The notes below the pieces were generated by a model that had not been told where the DNA came from, ran no database searches, and saw only the letters and a program-made list of their open reading frames with translations. A stretch of 64,000 bases of DNA from the NCBI GenBank assembly GCA_029906195.1, contig JARWSJ010000001.1, positions 744,001 through 808,000 on the forward strand, read 5' to 3'. Both the position numbers and the translations under genes were made by a program. Numbering within the stretch: position 1 is the stretch's first letter; every line of letters begins with the position of its first letter. This document shows positions 8,626 through 16,127 of this stretch, piece after piece. This DNA comes from Chitinophagaceae bacterium 26-R-25. GTDB taxonomy: Bacteria > Bacteroidota > Bacteroidia > Chitinophagales > Chitinophagaceae.

Positions 8626-9465
8626 CTAAAATCTCAGCGCTGCACTTACTCCGCCGGCACTGCCATTGTAGTACGGCATGATCGATAAATTCTCGGGTTT
8701 CTTCTTCCATAGCGGCCATTTATTCTGGTGTGTGAGGTAGGCAATGTTTACAGAGAGAATACCAAATCCTGCACCGGCAACTACATCTGACACCCAGTGC
8801 CTGTTGTTCAGTATGCGCATAGCGCCCACAGCAGTTGCAACGACATAACCGCCAATGGCAACGCCGGGATGATCTTTACCAAATTCTCTTCTTAACAATT
8901 CCGCGGATAAGAACGCCTGCGCGGTATGTCCGGAAGGGAAAGAGTTGTAAGCGCTACCATCCGGCCTTTGCTCGTGTGTAATATTTTTTAAAGAGAACAC
9001 CATTACATTCATCAATATTTCTGATTTCACAAGGAGGGCAGTCTGGTTCCAGGCATCATGTGTGCCTTTGTAACCCATCGCATCCATTGTGTACATTGCA
9101 GCTATTGGGACGTACAGTAAATAATTATCAACGCTTGTATGAAACGTTCCGAAATGTTCCATGCGTTCGTTTTTCACTGCATATTTGTTAAAAAGATCGC
9201 CCTTGTCCCCATCGCCATCATAGTTGGCCCAAAAGCCAATGCCGATAAGCGCTGCCGGAACGATAAAGCTTTTTAACACTTTAGCACGTTTATAGTGAGC
9301 GCTGTCTTTGGAGGTGAGCGGAGAAAACTTATTGTCGCTTTTGTGAACAATACTGCTGTCGTAATCAAACGACGAAATGTGTCCCGGTTGGGGTATAGGT
9401 TGTTGGGCAAATGTTCTTAATCCATTCAAAATCAAGGCTGCCGCTACAAAGTAATGCCGCATCAA
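8626..9465 (-). CDS. PAP2-family membrane phosphatase
   Basis: 279 aa with a signal peptide (AAALILNGLRTFAQQ). The three PAP2 motifs are present: ITHEQRP (about residue 165), FPSGHTAQ (about 175-185) and the R-x5-H-x3-D region ILNNRHWVSDVVAG (about 220). Such enzymes dephosphorylate lipid phosphates such as undecaprenyl pyrophosphate or phosphatidic acid at the membrane or periplasm. The exact substrate cannot be told. The body has several hydrophobic helices between the motifs, as expected. Confidence 0.85.
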   Translation of the reverse strand: MMRHYFVAAALILNGLRTFAQQPIPQPGHISSFDYDSSIVHKSDNKFSPLTSKDSAHYKRAKVLKSFIVPAALIGIGFWANYDGDGDKGDLFNKYAVKNERMEHFGTFHTSVDNYLLYVPIAAMYTMDAMGYKGTHDAWNQTALLVKSEILMNVMVFSLKNITHEQRPDGSAYNSFPSGHTAQAFLSAELLRREFGKDHPGVAIGGYVVATAVGAMRILNNRHWVSDVVAGAGFGILSVNIAYLTHQNKWPLWKKKPENLSIMPYYNGSAGGVSAALRF

Positions 9466-9531
9466 AGTTTTATTTAACCCTCAACTTACCTTGTAATTCT
9501 GAACGGAAACTGAAGTTGAAACAGCAGATTT

Positions 9532-9709
9532 AACAATTAACAATTAGGAATTAACAATTAGGAATTAGGAATTAAGAATTAAGAATTCCCTAGGTTGGCA
9601 TTTCGCTATTGACTGGAATATCCTTGCTATATAAGGAGCAAATATCTTGGTTACTATGCTACCCAGAATAAATTCTTAATTCCTAATTCTTAATTCTTAA
9701 TTCTTAATT
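9532..9709. repeat. Inverted pair of GGAATTA tandem repeats
   Basis: Left arm 9532-9587 is unusually long (about eight units); right arm 9671-9709. Spacer about 83 bp starts with CCCTAGG, very like CCCTAAG in the same place of the 6721 element. The right arm supplies the TAA stop of the AhpD-like gene read on the minus strand. Confidence 0.85.
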
Positions 9710-10181
9710 AGTTAGCGGCTGCCTCGAACTGCCCAACCTTATACCCCCCGGCCACTGTTCGGAATGAAATGTTCAATCGGTTGTAACTGTTGATGGTAAT
9801 AACGGCCAGTGTCAAATCAATTAATTCTTCTTCAGAGAATTCGGCACTTGCCAGTTCGTATACTTCGTCTGGCACATCGCCACCGTTGATTTTTGTAACT
9901 GCTTCAGCCCATGTGAGAGCGGCGCGTTCCCTGTCAGTGTATAGTGGGGCCTCTCTCCATGCCGCCAAAAGATAAAGACGTTGTTCTGTTTCGCCCATTG
10001 CACGCAGGTCCTTTGAGTGCATATCCAGACAATACGCACAACCATTTATTTGTGAAACTCTAAAGTAAATCAGGTCTTGAAGTGCTTTTTCAATAGAGCA
10101 TTTTGAAAGGTAATTTCCCAGTCCAAACATGGCTTTCAGTGCTTTGTGTCCTTTTTCGAGAAGATTTAATCTTTGTTCCAT
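9708..10181 (-). CDS. AhpD/carboxymuconolactone decarboxylase-like protein
   Basis: 157 aa, a single CMD domain. The redox motif CAYCLDMH (Cys48, Cys51, His55) is the AhpD signature CxxC-x3-H, pointing to a thiol peroxidase/disulfide reductase activity rather than decarboxylation. The length and sequence (FRVSQINGCAYCLDMHSKDL, YNRLNISFRTVAGGY) match the widespread cytoplasmic CMD family proteins whose substrate is not known. Single gene with no redox partner beside it. Confidence 0.85.
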   Translation of the reverse strand: MEQRLNLLEKGHKALKAMFGLGNYLSKCSIEKALQDLIYFRVSQINGCAYCLDMHSKDLRAMGETEQRLYLLAAWREAPLYTDRERAALTWAEAVTKINGGDVPDEVYELASAEFSEEELIDLTLAVITINSYNRLNISFRTVAGGYKVGQFEAAAN

Positions 10182-10274
10182 TTTTAAAAATTTAGATGTT
10201 GAATGTTCGTGTTACATCTACATAATGAATGGGGAAGGAGAAAATGGACAAAAGGAGGGAAGAAATTTTTAAGA

Positions 10275-10354
10275 AATTGAAAATTGAAAGTTGAAAATGG
10301 AAAATGTCAAATCAAAATCTTAACAAATCATGATAATCATGAAAATCTGCGTTC
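10275..10354. repeat. Unpaired arms of two repeat families
   Basis: A TTGAAAA-family arm (10275-10300) is followed by a right-type arm of the 9-mer family (10325-10354, ending AAAATCTGCGTTC). No partners are near, so this looks like the remnant of a nested element (compare 59795-59945) that has lost half. Confidence 0.6.
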
Positions 10355-10366
10355 AGTTTCTCAAAT

Positions 10367-10402
10367 AAAAAAAGGATGACATTAACTGAACATCATCCTT
10401 TA
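10367..10402 (-). terminator. Rho-independent terminator of the histone-like gene
   Basis: On the minus strand AAAGGATGA (10393-10401) pairs with TCATCCTTT (10371-10379), loop 13, followed by a run of T. It lies 10 bp past the stop codon of the small basic protein. Confidence 0.75.
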
Positions 10403-10411
10403 ATAGTTTAC

Positions 10412-10648
10412 TTAAGGTGTTGGTGGTGGAGGTGGTGGTTTTGTAGTAGTATCACCTCTCATTGCCGGTTTGGTAGAGCCAGCTTTAGTTCTGGCTGCTG
10501 TTTTTTTAGCCACTTTTTTCACCGCTGCTTTTTTTGGAGCTGCCTTTTTTGGAGCTGCTTTTTTAGGAGCGGCCTTCCTGGCAACTTTCTTAGCGGCCTT
10601 TTTGGGGGCGGCTTTTTTGGCTGCTTTTTTTGGTGCTGTGTTAGCCAT
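10412..10648 (-). CDS. Histone H1-like Lys/Ala-rich DNA-binding protein
   Basis: 78 aa of very low complexity: repeats of APKKAAPKKAA and AKKVARKAA, then a tail ending in TKPPPPPPTP. This is the composition of eukaryote-like histone H1 C-terminal tails and of bacterial Hc1/HctB-type proteins, which bind and condense DNA. It has its own terminator and an upstream AT-rich region. A similar Ala/Lys linker is found inside the LigD-like protein at 46784-48526. Low complexity makes family assignment uncertain, but the reading frame is clearly real by its codon pattern and terminator. Confidence 0.75.
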   Translation of the reverse strand: MANTAPKKAAKKAAPKKAAKKVARKAAPKKAAPKKAAPKKAAVKKVAKKTAARTKAGSTKPAMRGDTTTKPPPPPPTP

Positions 10649-10773
10649 ATATGGTTAAATTAGTTTGGGAAAAATTACTGCTTTTGTTTTTTAAATGCAA
10701 GCGGTGCTTCGTAAACAGGTTGCTAAAATTAAGCACAAGTTATTCCCAATGTTACTTCTAAAAACATTTGTCA

Positions 10774-11523
10774 CTACCTCGTGTTCCATTTGAATTTCTT
10801 TATGCCCATGAAAGCAAAGATCAAGGTGTAACCTAGCGTAACCAGCAATGCCATTGTAGTTTCGTTATGCCACAAATCTGGCTGCAGGCTGCCCGCCAGC
10901 ATCGTTTGTACGGTGCCGTAAGGCGACCATTTCGCTATTTCTTTTGCCTGGTCGCCGAGTACACCCAAGCCTCCCAGCATTCCTGTTATGATAAATGCAA
11001 AGTATACCAACCTGCTGGTGGAGTTGACTGTTTCAGGATTTTTGATAAGACCAACGATCATTTGCCCAAGACTCAGATAAACCGCGCCACCAACTAACGC
11101 ACTTATGACGGTTAACAAATAACCAACGGCAGAGAGATGAATGCCATCAACATAATAGCCAGTGATAAAAACGCAAAGGGTGACGAGCAGGATCATCGTA
11201 AGTTGAACAGTTAACCTGCTTATCATGATTGCCCAGCCTGGAATGGGTGCTACACGAAGTCGCTGAAAAATGCCTTTGTCTCTGTCGCGTGCAACTGAAT
11301 TGCTGTAACCCATTAGGCCGATTGCGACCAGGCCAAGTGCGATGGCGCTTGACAATACAAAAGCGCCGCCAAACAGTTTGATAACGCCTTTCCAGGAAAT
11401 GAGGATAATAATGGGAACAAGCAATGCCAGCACAGCAGAACGTCTGTTGCGCCATTGCGTGGTAAAGTCTGCACGAAGCAGCGATGAAAATACGGTAGAG
11501 GATTTTGGTATGTTGATTTCCAT
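10774..11523 (-). CDS. ABC-2 type transporter permease
   Basis: 249 aa with six predicted membrane helices (for example VLALLVPIIILISWKGVI, LVTLCVFITGYYV, LLVTLGYTLIFAFMG). An amphipathic region DRDKGIFQRLRVAPIPGW is the usual coupling segment of ABC-2 exporters. It follows the ATPase gene with a 10-bp gap, so the two form one exporter. Substrate is unknown; such pairs export drugs, lipids or polysaccharides. Confidence 0.85.
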   Translation of the reverse strand: MEINIPKSSTVFSSLLRADFTTQWRNRRSAVLALLVPIIILISWKGVIKLFGGAFVLSSAIALGLVAIGLMGYSNSVARDRDKGIFQRLRVAPIPGWAIMISRLTVQLTMILLVTLCVFITGYYVDGIHLSAVGYLLTVISALVGGAVYLSLGQMIVGLIKNPETVNSTSRLVYFAFIITGMLGGLGVLGDQAKEIAKWSPYGTVQTMLAGSLQPDLWHNETTMALLVTLGYTLIFAFMGIKKFKWNTR

Positions 11524-11533
11524 GTTGAATATT

Positions 11534-12310
11534 TTAAGAACGGATTTCCGTTCCTGTTAATGCAATAAATACGTCTTCCAGTGTGATCCTTCCTTTTCTT
11601 GAAACCCTGATCACTTCCGGTTCGTTCCGGTGTTTTTCGATCAAGGCTTCTGGTGTGTTCACTTCTATCACCTTGCCATGGTCAATGATGCCGATGCGAT
11701 CGCAAACGGATTGTGCTTCTTCCATGGAGTGGGTGGTGAGCAATACGCCGTGGCCTTTTTCGCGGATGCCCTCAATGCGCTCCCACAGTTGCCTGCGTGA
11801 TTGCGGATCAAGCCCCGTGGTGGGCTCGTCGAGCAACACAAGTTGTGGAGTGTGAATGGTGGCAATAACAAGGGAAACGCGTTGTTGCTGACCGCCGGAC
11901 AATTGGCCGAATTTTTTATTGGCCGCATCTGCGAGTTTGATGTCGTGCAGTTTGTTCATCAATTCTGCTTTTCCCAGGGATAAGCCATAAATGCCTGCAT
12001 ACAATTGCAGAATTTCAAGAATGGTAAGTTCCGGTTGGAAACTGGTTGATTGCAACTGAACGCCCAGTGCTGCTTTGGCATGCAAGGGTTTTTCTCTGTT
12101 GTTGTGTCCCGCAACGCTGATCGATCCCGAATGATAGTTCAGCAAACCTTCAATGGCGCTTAATGTGCTCGTTTTACCGGCACCGTTAGGTCCCAACAAC
12201 CCGAAAATTTCTCCGCGTTTAACATCGAAGGAAACATTCTGTACGGCGTGCGTAGTGCCATAATAAACGTTCAGGCCCTCGACTTTTAGAATCTGTTCAT
12301 GGTGGTTCAT
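11534..12310 (-). CDS. ABC transporter ATP-binding protein
   Basis: 258 aa cytoplasmic ATPase with all motifs: Walker A GPNGAGKTS near residue 40, signature LSGGQQQRV near 140, Walker B LVLLDEPTTGLDP near 160, H-loop TTHS near 195. Drives the ABC-2 permease encoded just downstream. Type resembles DrrA/CcmA family exporters. Its C-terminal 40 residues (EVIRVSRKGRITLEDVFIALTG) are the usual DrrA-like extension. Confidence 0.9.
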   Translation of the reverse strand: MNHHEQILKVEGLNVYYGTTHAVQNVSFDVKRGEIFGLLGPNGAGKTSTLSAIEGLLNYHSGSISVAGHNNREKPLHAKAALGVQLQSTSFQPELTILEILQLYAGIYGLSLGKAELMNKLHDIKLADAANKKFGQLSGGQQQRVSLVIATIHTPQLVLLDEPTTGLDPQSRRQLWERIEGIREKGHGVLLTTHSMEEAQSVCDRIGIIDHGKVIEVNTPEALIEKHRNEPEVIRVSRKGRITLEDVFIALTGTEIRS

Positions 12311-12933
12311 GTTGAAAATTAATAATTAATAATTAAGAATTAATAGTGCGGTTACGCTGCGTGAAATTAATATTCGCGAAGTGATGCGGGTATAGCGCTT
12401 AGGCGAACAAGGGATTTTTGGCCGGTGAAATGAGGATGAGGAGCGGTGAACGGATCAGGAATTAGAAAATCAGTGACCCAGTAGAGACGCCGGCACTGCC
12501 GCGTCTCCTGTGGCACCCCCTGTTGGCCGAAAATTTATAAACGTGTTCACCTCTAGTTGCCAAAGGCAACAGAATGGTCCTGCGAGGCTACAAGCCTCGC
12601 AGAGCTTGCACCGCGACGTCTCTTGCAGCACACAAACCAAGAACACCTTGCTGTTTAAGTAAACACTCAGATCCCTCCTTCGTCGGGATGACAAGCGACA
12701 TGCTTTCAACTATTCAGGCAGGTTAAACAATCGCTCAATATTTATTCTACAGTCGAAGTGTGCGACGCAACGATGGTGATGAATATTCTAATGCTTACCC
12801 AATAAAAATAAAAGCCCGATCTATTTTGAAGATTGAGCTTTTATTGTTGTGTTTAAAATGTATCAGGTCGCTTTTTATAAAGCCTGTCCCGCACTCAACT
12901 AATTCCTAATTCCTAATTTCTAATTCCTAATTG
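12311..12933. repeat. Repeat-rich intergenic region, no gene
   Basis: Bounded by AATTA-family arms at 12311-12345 and 12900-12933. Inside are a GAGACGC/GCGTCTC hairpin (12484-12507), GTTGCC/GGCAAC (12557-12571), a perfect CTGCGAGGCT/AGCCTCGCAG hairpin (12580-12602), a lone copy of the ATCCCTCCTTCGTCGGGATG repeat (12671-12690, also at 17886-17974) and a terminator. A 79-codon minus frame here is made of these repeats and is not a gene. Confidence 0.7.
12810..12842. terminator. Bidirectional-looking terminator
   Basis: AAAAGCCCGATCT (12810-12822) pairs with AGATTGAGCTTTT (12830-12842), one mismatch, loop 7, A-rich before and T-rich after. It would end the minus-strand transcript of the large secreted protein. 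Confidence 0.65.
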
Positions 12934-15264
12934 CTATCTGCGTCTCATTCCACCACCCCCGCCTCTAAATCCGCCGCCACCGCCGCTGCGTTGATAGTTG
13001 TTGTAGCGCTGGGTTTGCATTTGCCCGCGGTAACGTGATTGGGCGGAGTTGTTTAGTCCTTCCATCGTGTGGTTGTTCACGCTTGCGCGGTTCTGTGAGC
13101 CGAGGTTTTGACTGCGGTTTGCAGTACTTGGTGTTTGACCCGCAGTGGGTGTTTGATTGCGCGTTGCTCCGCCTAAATTTCCCTGGCTTGGCTTGTCAAC
13201 CGAGTTCCAGCCGCCGTTTTTATTATACTGGCTCCATGAGCCATCAGAATTTTTTCTATAGACATTTCCGTCTTTTCCGGCATAGGTACCATTATTGGTG
13301 CGGGCCACGGTTCCGTTGTCGCCGCTGTGTATAATGCCCTGGTTACCGTTGGATGTTCTATAGCCTGCAGTGGTACCATTTGCATTGGTCACGTGGGCGG
13401 TTCGCGCCCAGTCATTACCACGAACGGCGGCTGATTGTCCCCAATTTCCGTAAGCGTTGCTACCCTGTGAAGTTCTGCCGTAGGCTCCAGTATAAGGATT
13501 GTAGGATGATGCCACTGTTCTGCTACCATACGGAGTTGCTACAGTTGCGGACCGACCATATCTGCCTGTTGAAGGATTGTACCATGCTGAACCTCCTGCA
13601 GCGCCGTAAGGTCCGTAAACCGACCGGTGTGCGACATACCCACCCGACCATGGATTGTAGGCGACACCGCACCCATACGAGTACGGGTAGGGACGATATA
13701 TCGGATAACCATATGGAGGATAGTACATGTATGGTGGATAGTACCATCCGGTGCCGTACGCCATGCAGGCACCCATCGTCATACCAATTACAAACATGCC
13801 GAAATAGCCTGCAGTGGTGCTGCTTTCAACAGTTTCTTCGGTTGCATTGGTTTGCGTAACATAGGTTACGTTATACACCGGTGAGCTTGGTGGAATCGTA
13901 TAAATTTCTGCGGCAACAGAATCAGCCACCTTCCATGGACCTGTAGCTGCAGATGAAATGAACCACACACCCTGGAAACATAAATAATAAAGGTCGCCCA
14001 CCTTGATCACTTTATCCTGGGTGTTGGACGCGTATTCCATCGTGGTGCTGTCAATCGGTTTGAATTGTGGCGTACTACCGTCATAGGTCACTTTTACTTT
14101 TGCTTCTACTTCTTTTTTGTTGACAACAGCGGTGGTGGGAATTTGCGCCAGCATTACGGCGTCTGCCGCTTCCTGTGTGCCGGGAACGGATGAGAGTACA
14201 ATACCTTTGGGTGAGCTGGCTGGAATCTTTTTGAAGTCTTCCGGTAGTGTATTGCCTGCATAGACCCAAGGCCCCGGCAGGCTTGACGAACTGAACCATC
14301 GGCCCGAAATTAGCACATAATATTTTTCTGAAGTATTGTCGAGGAAAAGATCATTGTCCGTATTCGTCACATACATCAGGTTGGTATTTTCTATCTTGGA
14401 GTAGATCGGTTGGCCATCAGACAAAATAAGTTCCGCCGGTTGATTGCTGTAAAATACTGTTGGGTCAAGCGTTGATTGAGGTGGAGGGACCTGCTGCTTC
14501 ACGTCGTCGAAATTCTGGCCGCTGGGCAGTTTGCTCATATCCCTTGGCAACTTGGTCGTGATCTTCCATCCGGACTCAAGTTTGTCAGACTTCATCCATG
14601 TTGTGTTGTCCAGTAGATAATATTGATGGGTTGAGGTGTCGATGAAGATGTCCCAGTTGGTATTGATCACAAACTTTATAGAAGTCTTTTCAATTGGTGC
14701 ATAAACGGGGTCTCCGTAGACCATTAATAAAATAGCAGGAGAGGCGCTGTAGAAGATCTTAGGCGGATCGTTTCTTAATTCAACACCACTTACGACAACA
14801 GAATCTTTCTCCATATCTGCCAGCACCCGGTCGAGGGAAATGGGTTGTGCGCTTTTTGTAGGAACCAGTTTCTTTAGAAGCTTTTCCATGATTTTTGCCG
14901 AATCATCGCTCAGGGCGGGGAAACGAACATCGTCGATCGAAATGGAGTGGAGATATACGGTGCGGTTATCTTTATTAACGTCCGTTTTAGCTGACAAATT
15001 TGCCACGCCCAGTGTCTGTTTGCCGCCTTTGGGAGTAAGTGCAAAAGCCATGCGTGTGTCTATGCGTTTGTAGTCTTTCCAGCTATCTATCTGTGGTTGA
15101 TAGTATACCAATTTAGAACCATCCTTTGTAATCTGGCGGGGCCAGCCCAGATCCTTTGCAGAAACGGAATCTTTGCTTTGTGCTGAGGCAATTTTACCCG
15201 CGCCGAAAAAAAATGGAAGCGCTAAAATGACAGGTAAGGCTGTTTTCCTGAAAAGTCTGTTCAT
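12934..15264 (-). CDS. Large secreted protein with Gly/Tyr/Asn-rich C-terminal half
   Basis: 776 aa from the ATG at 15264, chosen because it gives a clean signal peptide (MNRLFRKTALPVILALPFFF, cut after KIASAQ); an ATG at 15324 adds 20 residues of non-signal sequence. Residues 25-470 contain three similar modules around the phrases VYAPIEKTSIKFVINTNWD, IYSKIENTNLMYVTNTDND and FKPIDSTTMEYASNTQDK, each followed by YYLLDNTTW-, YYVLISGRW- or YYLCFQGVW-type lines. A hydrophobic segment FGMFVIGMTMGACMAYGTGW follows, then a Pro/Tyr-rich and Gly/Asn/Ser-rich tail ending in GGGGGFRGGGGGMRRR. Similar proteins are often labelled carbohydrate-binding family V/XII, without proof. Function unknown. Confidence 0.7.
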   Translation of the reverse strand: MNRLFRKTALPVILALPFFFGAGKIASAQSKDSVSAKDLGWPRQITKDGSKLVYYQPQIDSWKDYKRIDTRMAFALTPKGGKQTLGVANLSAKTDVNKDNRTVYLHSISIDDVRFPALSDDSAKIMEKLLKKLVPTKSAQPISLDRVLADMEKDSVVVSGVELRNDPPKIFYSASPAILLMVYGDPVYAPIEKTSIKFVINTNWDIFIDTSTHQYYLLDNTTWMKSDKLESGWKITTKLPRDMSKLPSGQNFDDVKQQVPPPQSTLDPTVFYSNQPAELILSDGQPIYSKIENTNLMYVTNTDNDLFLDNTSEKYYVLISGRWFSSSSLPGPWVYAGNTLPEDFKKIPASSPKGIVLSSVPGTQEAADAVMLAQIPTTAVVNKKEVEAKVKVTYDGSTPQFKPIDSTTMEYASNTQDKVIKVGDLYYLCFQGVWFISSAATGPWKVADSVAAEIYTIPPSSPVYNVTYVTQTNATEETVESSTTAGYFGMFVIGMTMGACMAYGTGWYYPPYMYYPPYGYPIYRPYPYSYGCGVAYNPWSGGYVAHRSVYGPYGAAGGSAWYNPSTGRYGRSATVATPYGSRTVASSYNPYTGAYGRTSQGSNAYGNWGQSAAVRGNDWARTAHVTNANGTTAGYRTSNGNQGIIHSGDNGTVARTNNGTYAGKDGNVYRKNSDGSWSQYNKNGGWNSVDKPSQGNLGGATRNQTPTAGQTPSTANRSQNLGSQNRASVNNHTMEGLNNSAQSRYRGQMQTQRYNNYQRSGGGGGFRGGGGGMRRR

Positions 15265-15354
15265 AAGGAAAAAATGTTTGTGTTTTAAGGCCATGATACC
15301 GGGATTTACCCAGCCAAAAAACATAACAGTTTAGCCCGCAGAAAGGTTCGAGGT

Positions 15355-15491
15355 GAATTGAAAATTGAAAGTTGAAAATTGAAAATGCTTTCGATGCGAT
15401 ATTCTTACCATCGACCAATCAACTTGCCGGTAACAAATAAAGCAACTTACACGTAACCTACATTTTCAATTTTCAACTTTCAATTTTCAAC
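15355..15491. repeat. Inverted pair of TTGAAAA tandem repeats
   Basis: Left arm 15355-15387 (7-mers TTGAAAA/TTGAAAG), right arm 15461-15491, spacer about 73 bp beginning ATGCTTTCGATGC. The right arm meets the TAG stop of the next minus-strand gene. Confidence 0.85.
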
Positions 15492-15820
15492 TATTCAAAC
15501 TGGTGCCTGTAGGCAATGTTTTGTTCGCTTAGAACGAGTTTCCTGATAACTTCCGACGTAGCCGCGTCATCATAAATTCCGTAGCCGTTTACCAGAATTC
15601 CTTTGAGATCATGTTTTACAGAAGAGACAGCGATCACGATGGTTTCGTCTGCCGGATCTGTTTCGCCTTCAAACCTGTAAACATCGTCAATGGTGAAATT
15701 CTCGGGAGATGAGTCGATGGTGCTGAAGTTGTTATTTTCTTCCTGTTTGTTGAAAGATGCGGTATATCCTTTTTTGCTGAGATCGTTTACTGCTTCGGTT
15801 ACTGTTTCGTATGCGTTCAT
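15491..15820 (-). CDS. Small conserved Bacteroidota protein, unknown function
   Basis: 109 aa, soluble, acidic, no signal peptide. It begins MNAYETVTEAVNDLSKKGYT and contains FTIDDVYRFEGETDPADETIVIAV, a pattern I associate with a small Bacteroidota family that is often labelled phosphoribosylpyrophosphate synthetase. It has none of the PRPP synthetase motifs and is three times too short, so that name should not be used. Single gene flanked by two repeat elements. Confidence 0.6.
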   Translation of the reverse strand: MNAYETVTEAVNDLSKKGYTASFNKQEENNNFSTIDSSPENFTIDDVYRFEGETDPADETIVIAVSSVKHDLKGILVNGYGIYDDAATSEVIRKLVLSEQNIAYRHQFE

Positions 15821-15847
15821 GACGGTGAATGATTAGAAACCAAAAGT

Positions 15848-15964
15848 AATTTGAAAATTTGAAAATATGGAAATTTGAAAATGGATGGTGCTTCACCAAA
15901 GAAGTTTCGCGATCATCGAAAATGTCGCGCAGAACGAATTTTCAAATTTTCAAATTTTCAAATT
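15848..15964. repeat. Inverted pair of ATTTGAAA tandem repeats
   Basis: 8-mer family. Left arm 15848-15882, right arm 15936-15964, spacer about 53 bp. Lies just upstream of the start of the 109-aa gene and before the gapN promoter region. Confidence 0.85.
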
Positions 15965-16040
15965 GCCGCATTGATCAACGGCAACGATTGCGTAAATAGA
16001 ATAATCTACAAAAATAGGAGAGTAAAACGCGTTAGTCAAT

Positions 16041-16077
16041 CATAACCAGAATTTATGTGTCATAACTCGTGGTTATG
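16041..16077. promoter_or_regulatory. Operator-like inverted repeat upstream of gapN
   Basis: CATAACCA (16041-16048) and TGGTTATG (16070-16077) form an 8-bp perfect inverted repeat with 21-bp spacing, about 50 bp before the gapN start and just upstream of the putative promoter. Looks like a dimeric regulator site; the regulator is not in view. Confidence 0.4.
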
Positions 16078-16114
16078 GAGAAGAAAAAAAAGTTTTTTGA
16101 AATGGTTCGTTCCT

Positions 16115-16122
16115 TACCTTTA
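16115..16122 (+). promoter_or_regulatory. Putative -7 box, 5 bases before gapN ATG
   Basis: TACCTTTA (one mismatch to TAnnTTTG) with TTTTTTG 15 bases upstream at 16093-16099. If used, the mRNA would be leaderless. Confidence 0.4.
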
Positions 16123-16127
16123 GCGGT

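Noticed and set aside
10376-10663. Plus-strand frame rich in Phe and Cys opposite the histone-like gene
   Set aside because: Antisense shadow of the Lys/Ala-rich coding sequence; no promoter or start context, and the terminator fits the minus-strand gene.
12470-12709. 79-codon minus-strand reading frame
   Set aside because: Made entirely of intergenic repeats and hairpins; no start context, no protein-like composition.
13353-13884. Plus-strand frames of 85-168 codons opposite the Gly/Tyr-rich protein
   Set aside because: Shadow frames caused by codon bias of a low-complexity gene; no homology-like motifs.
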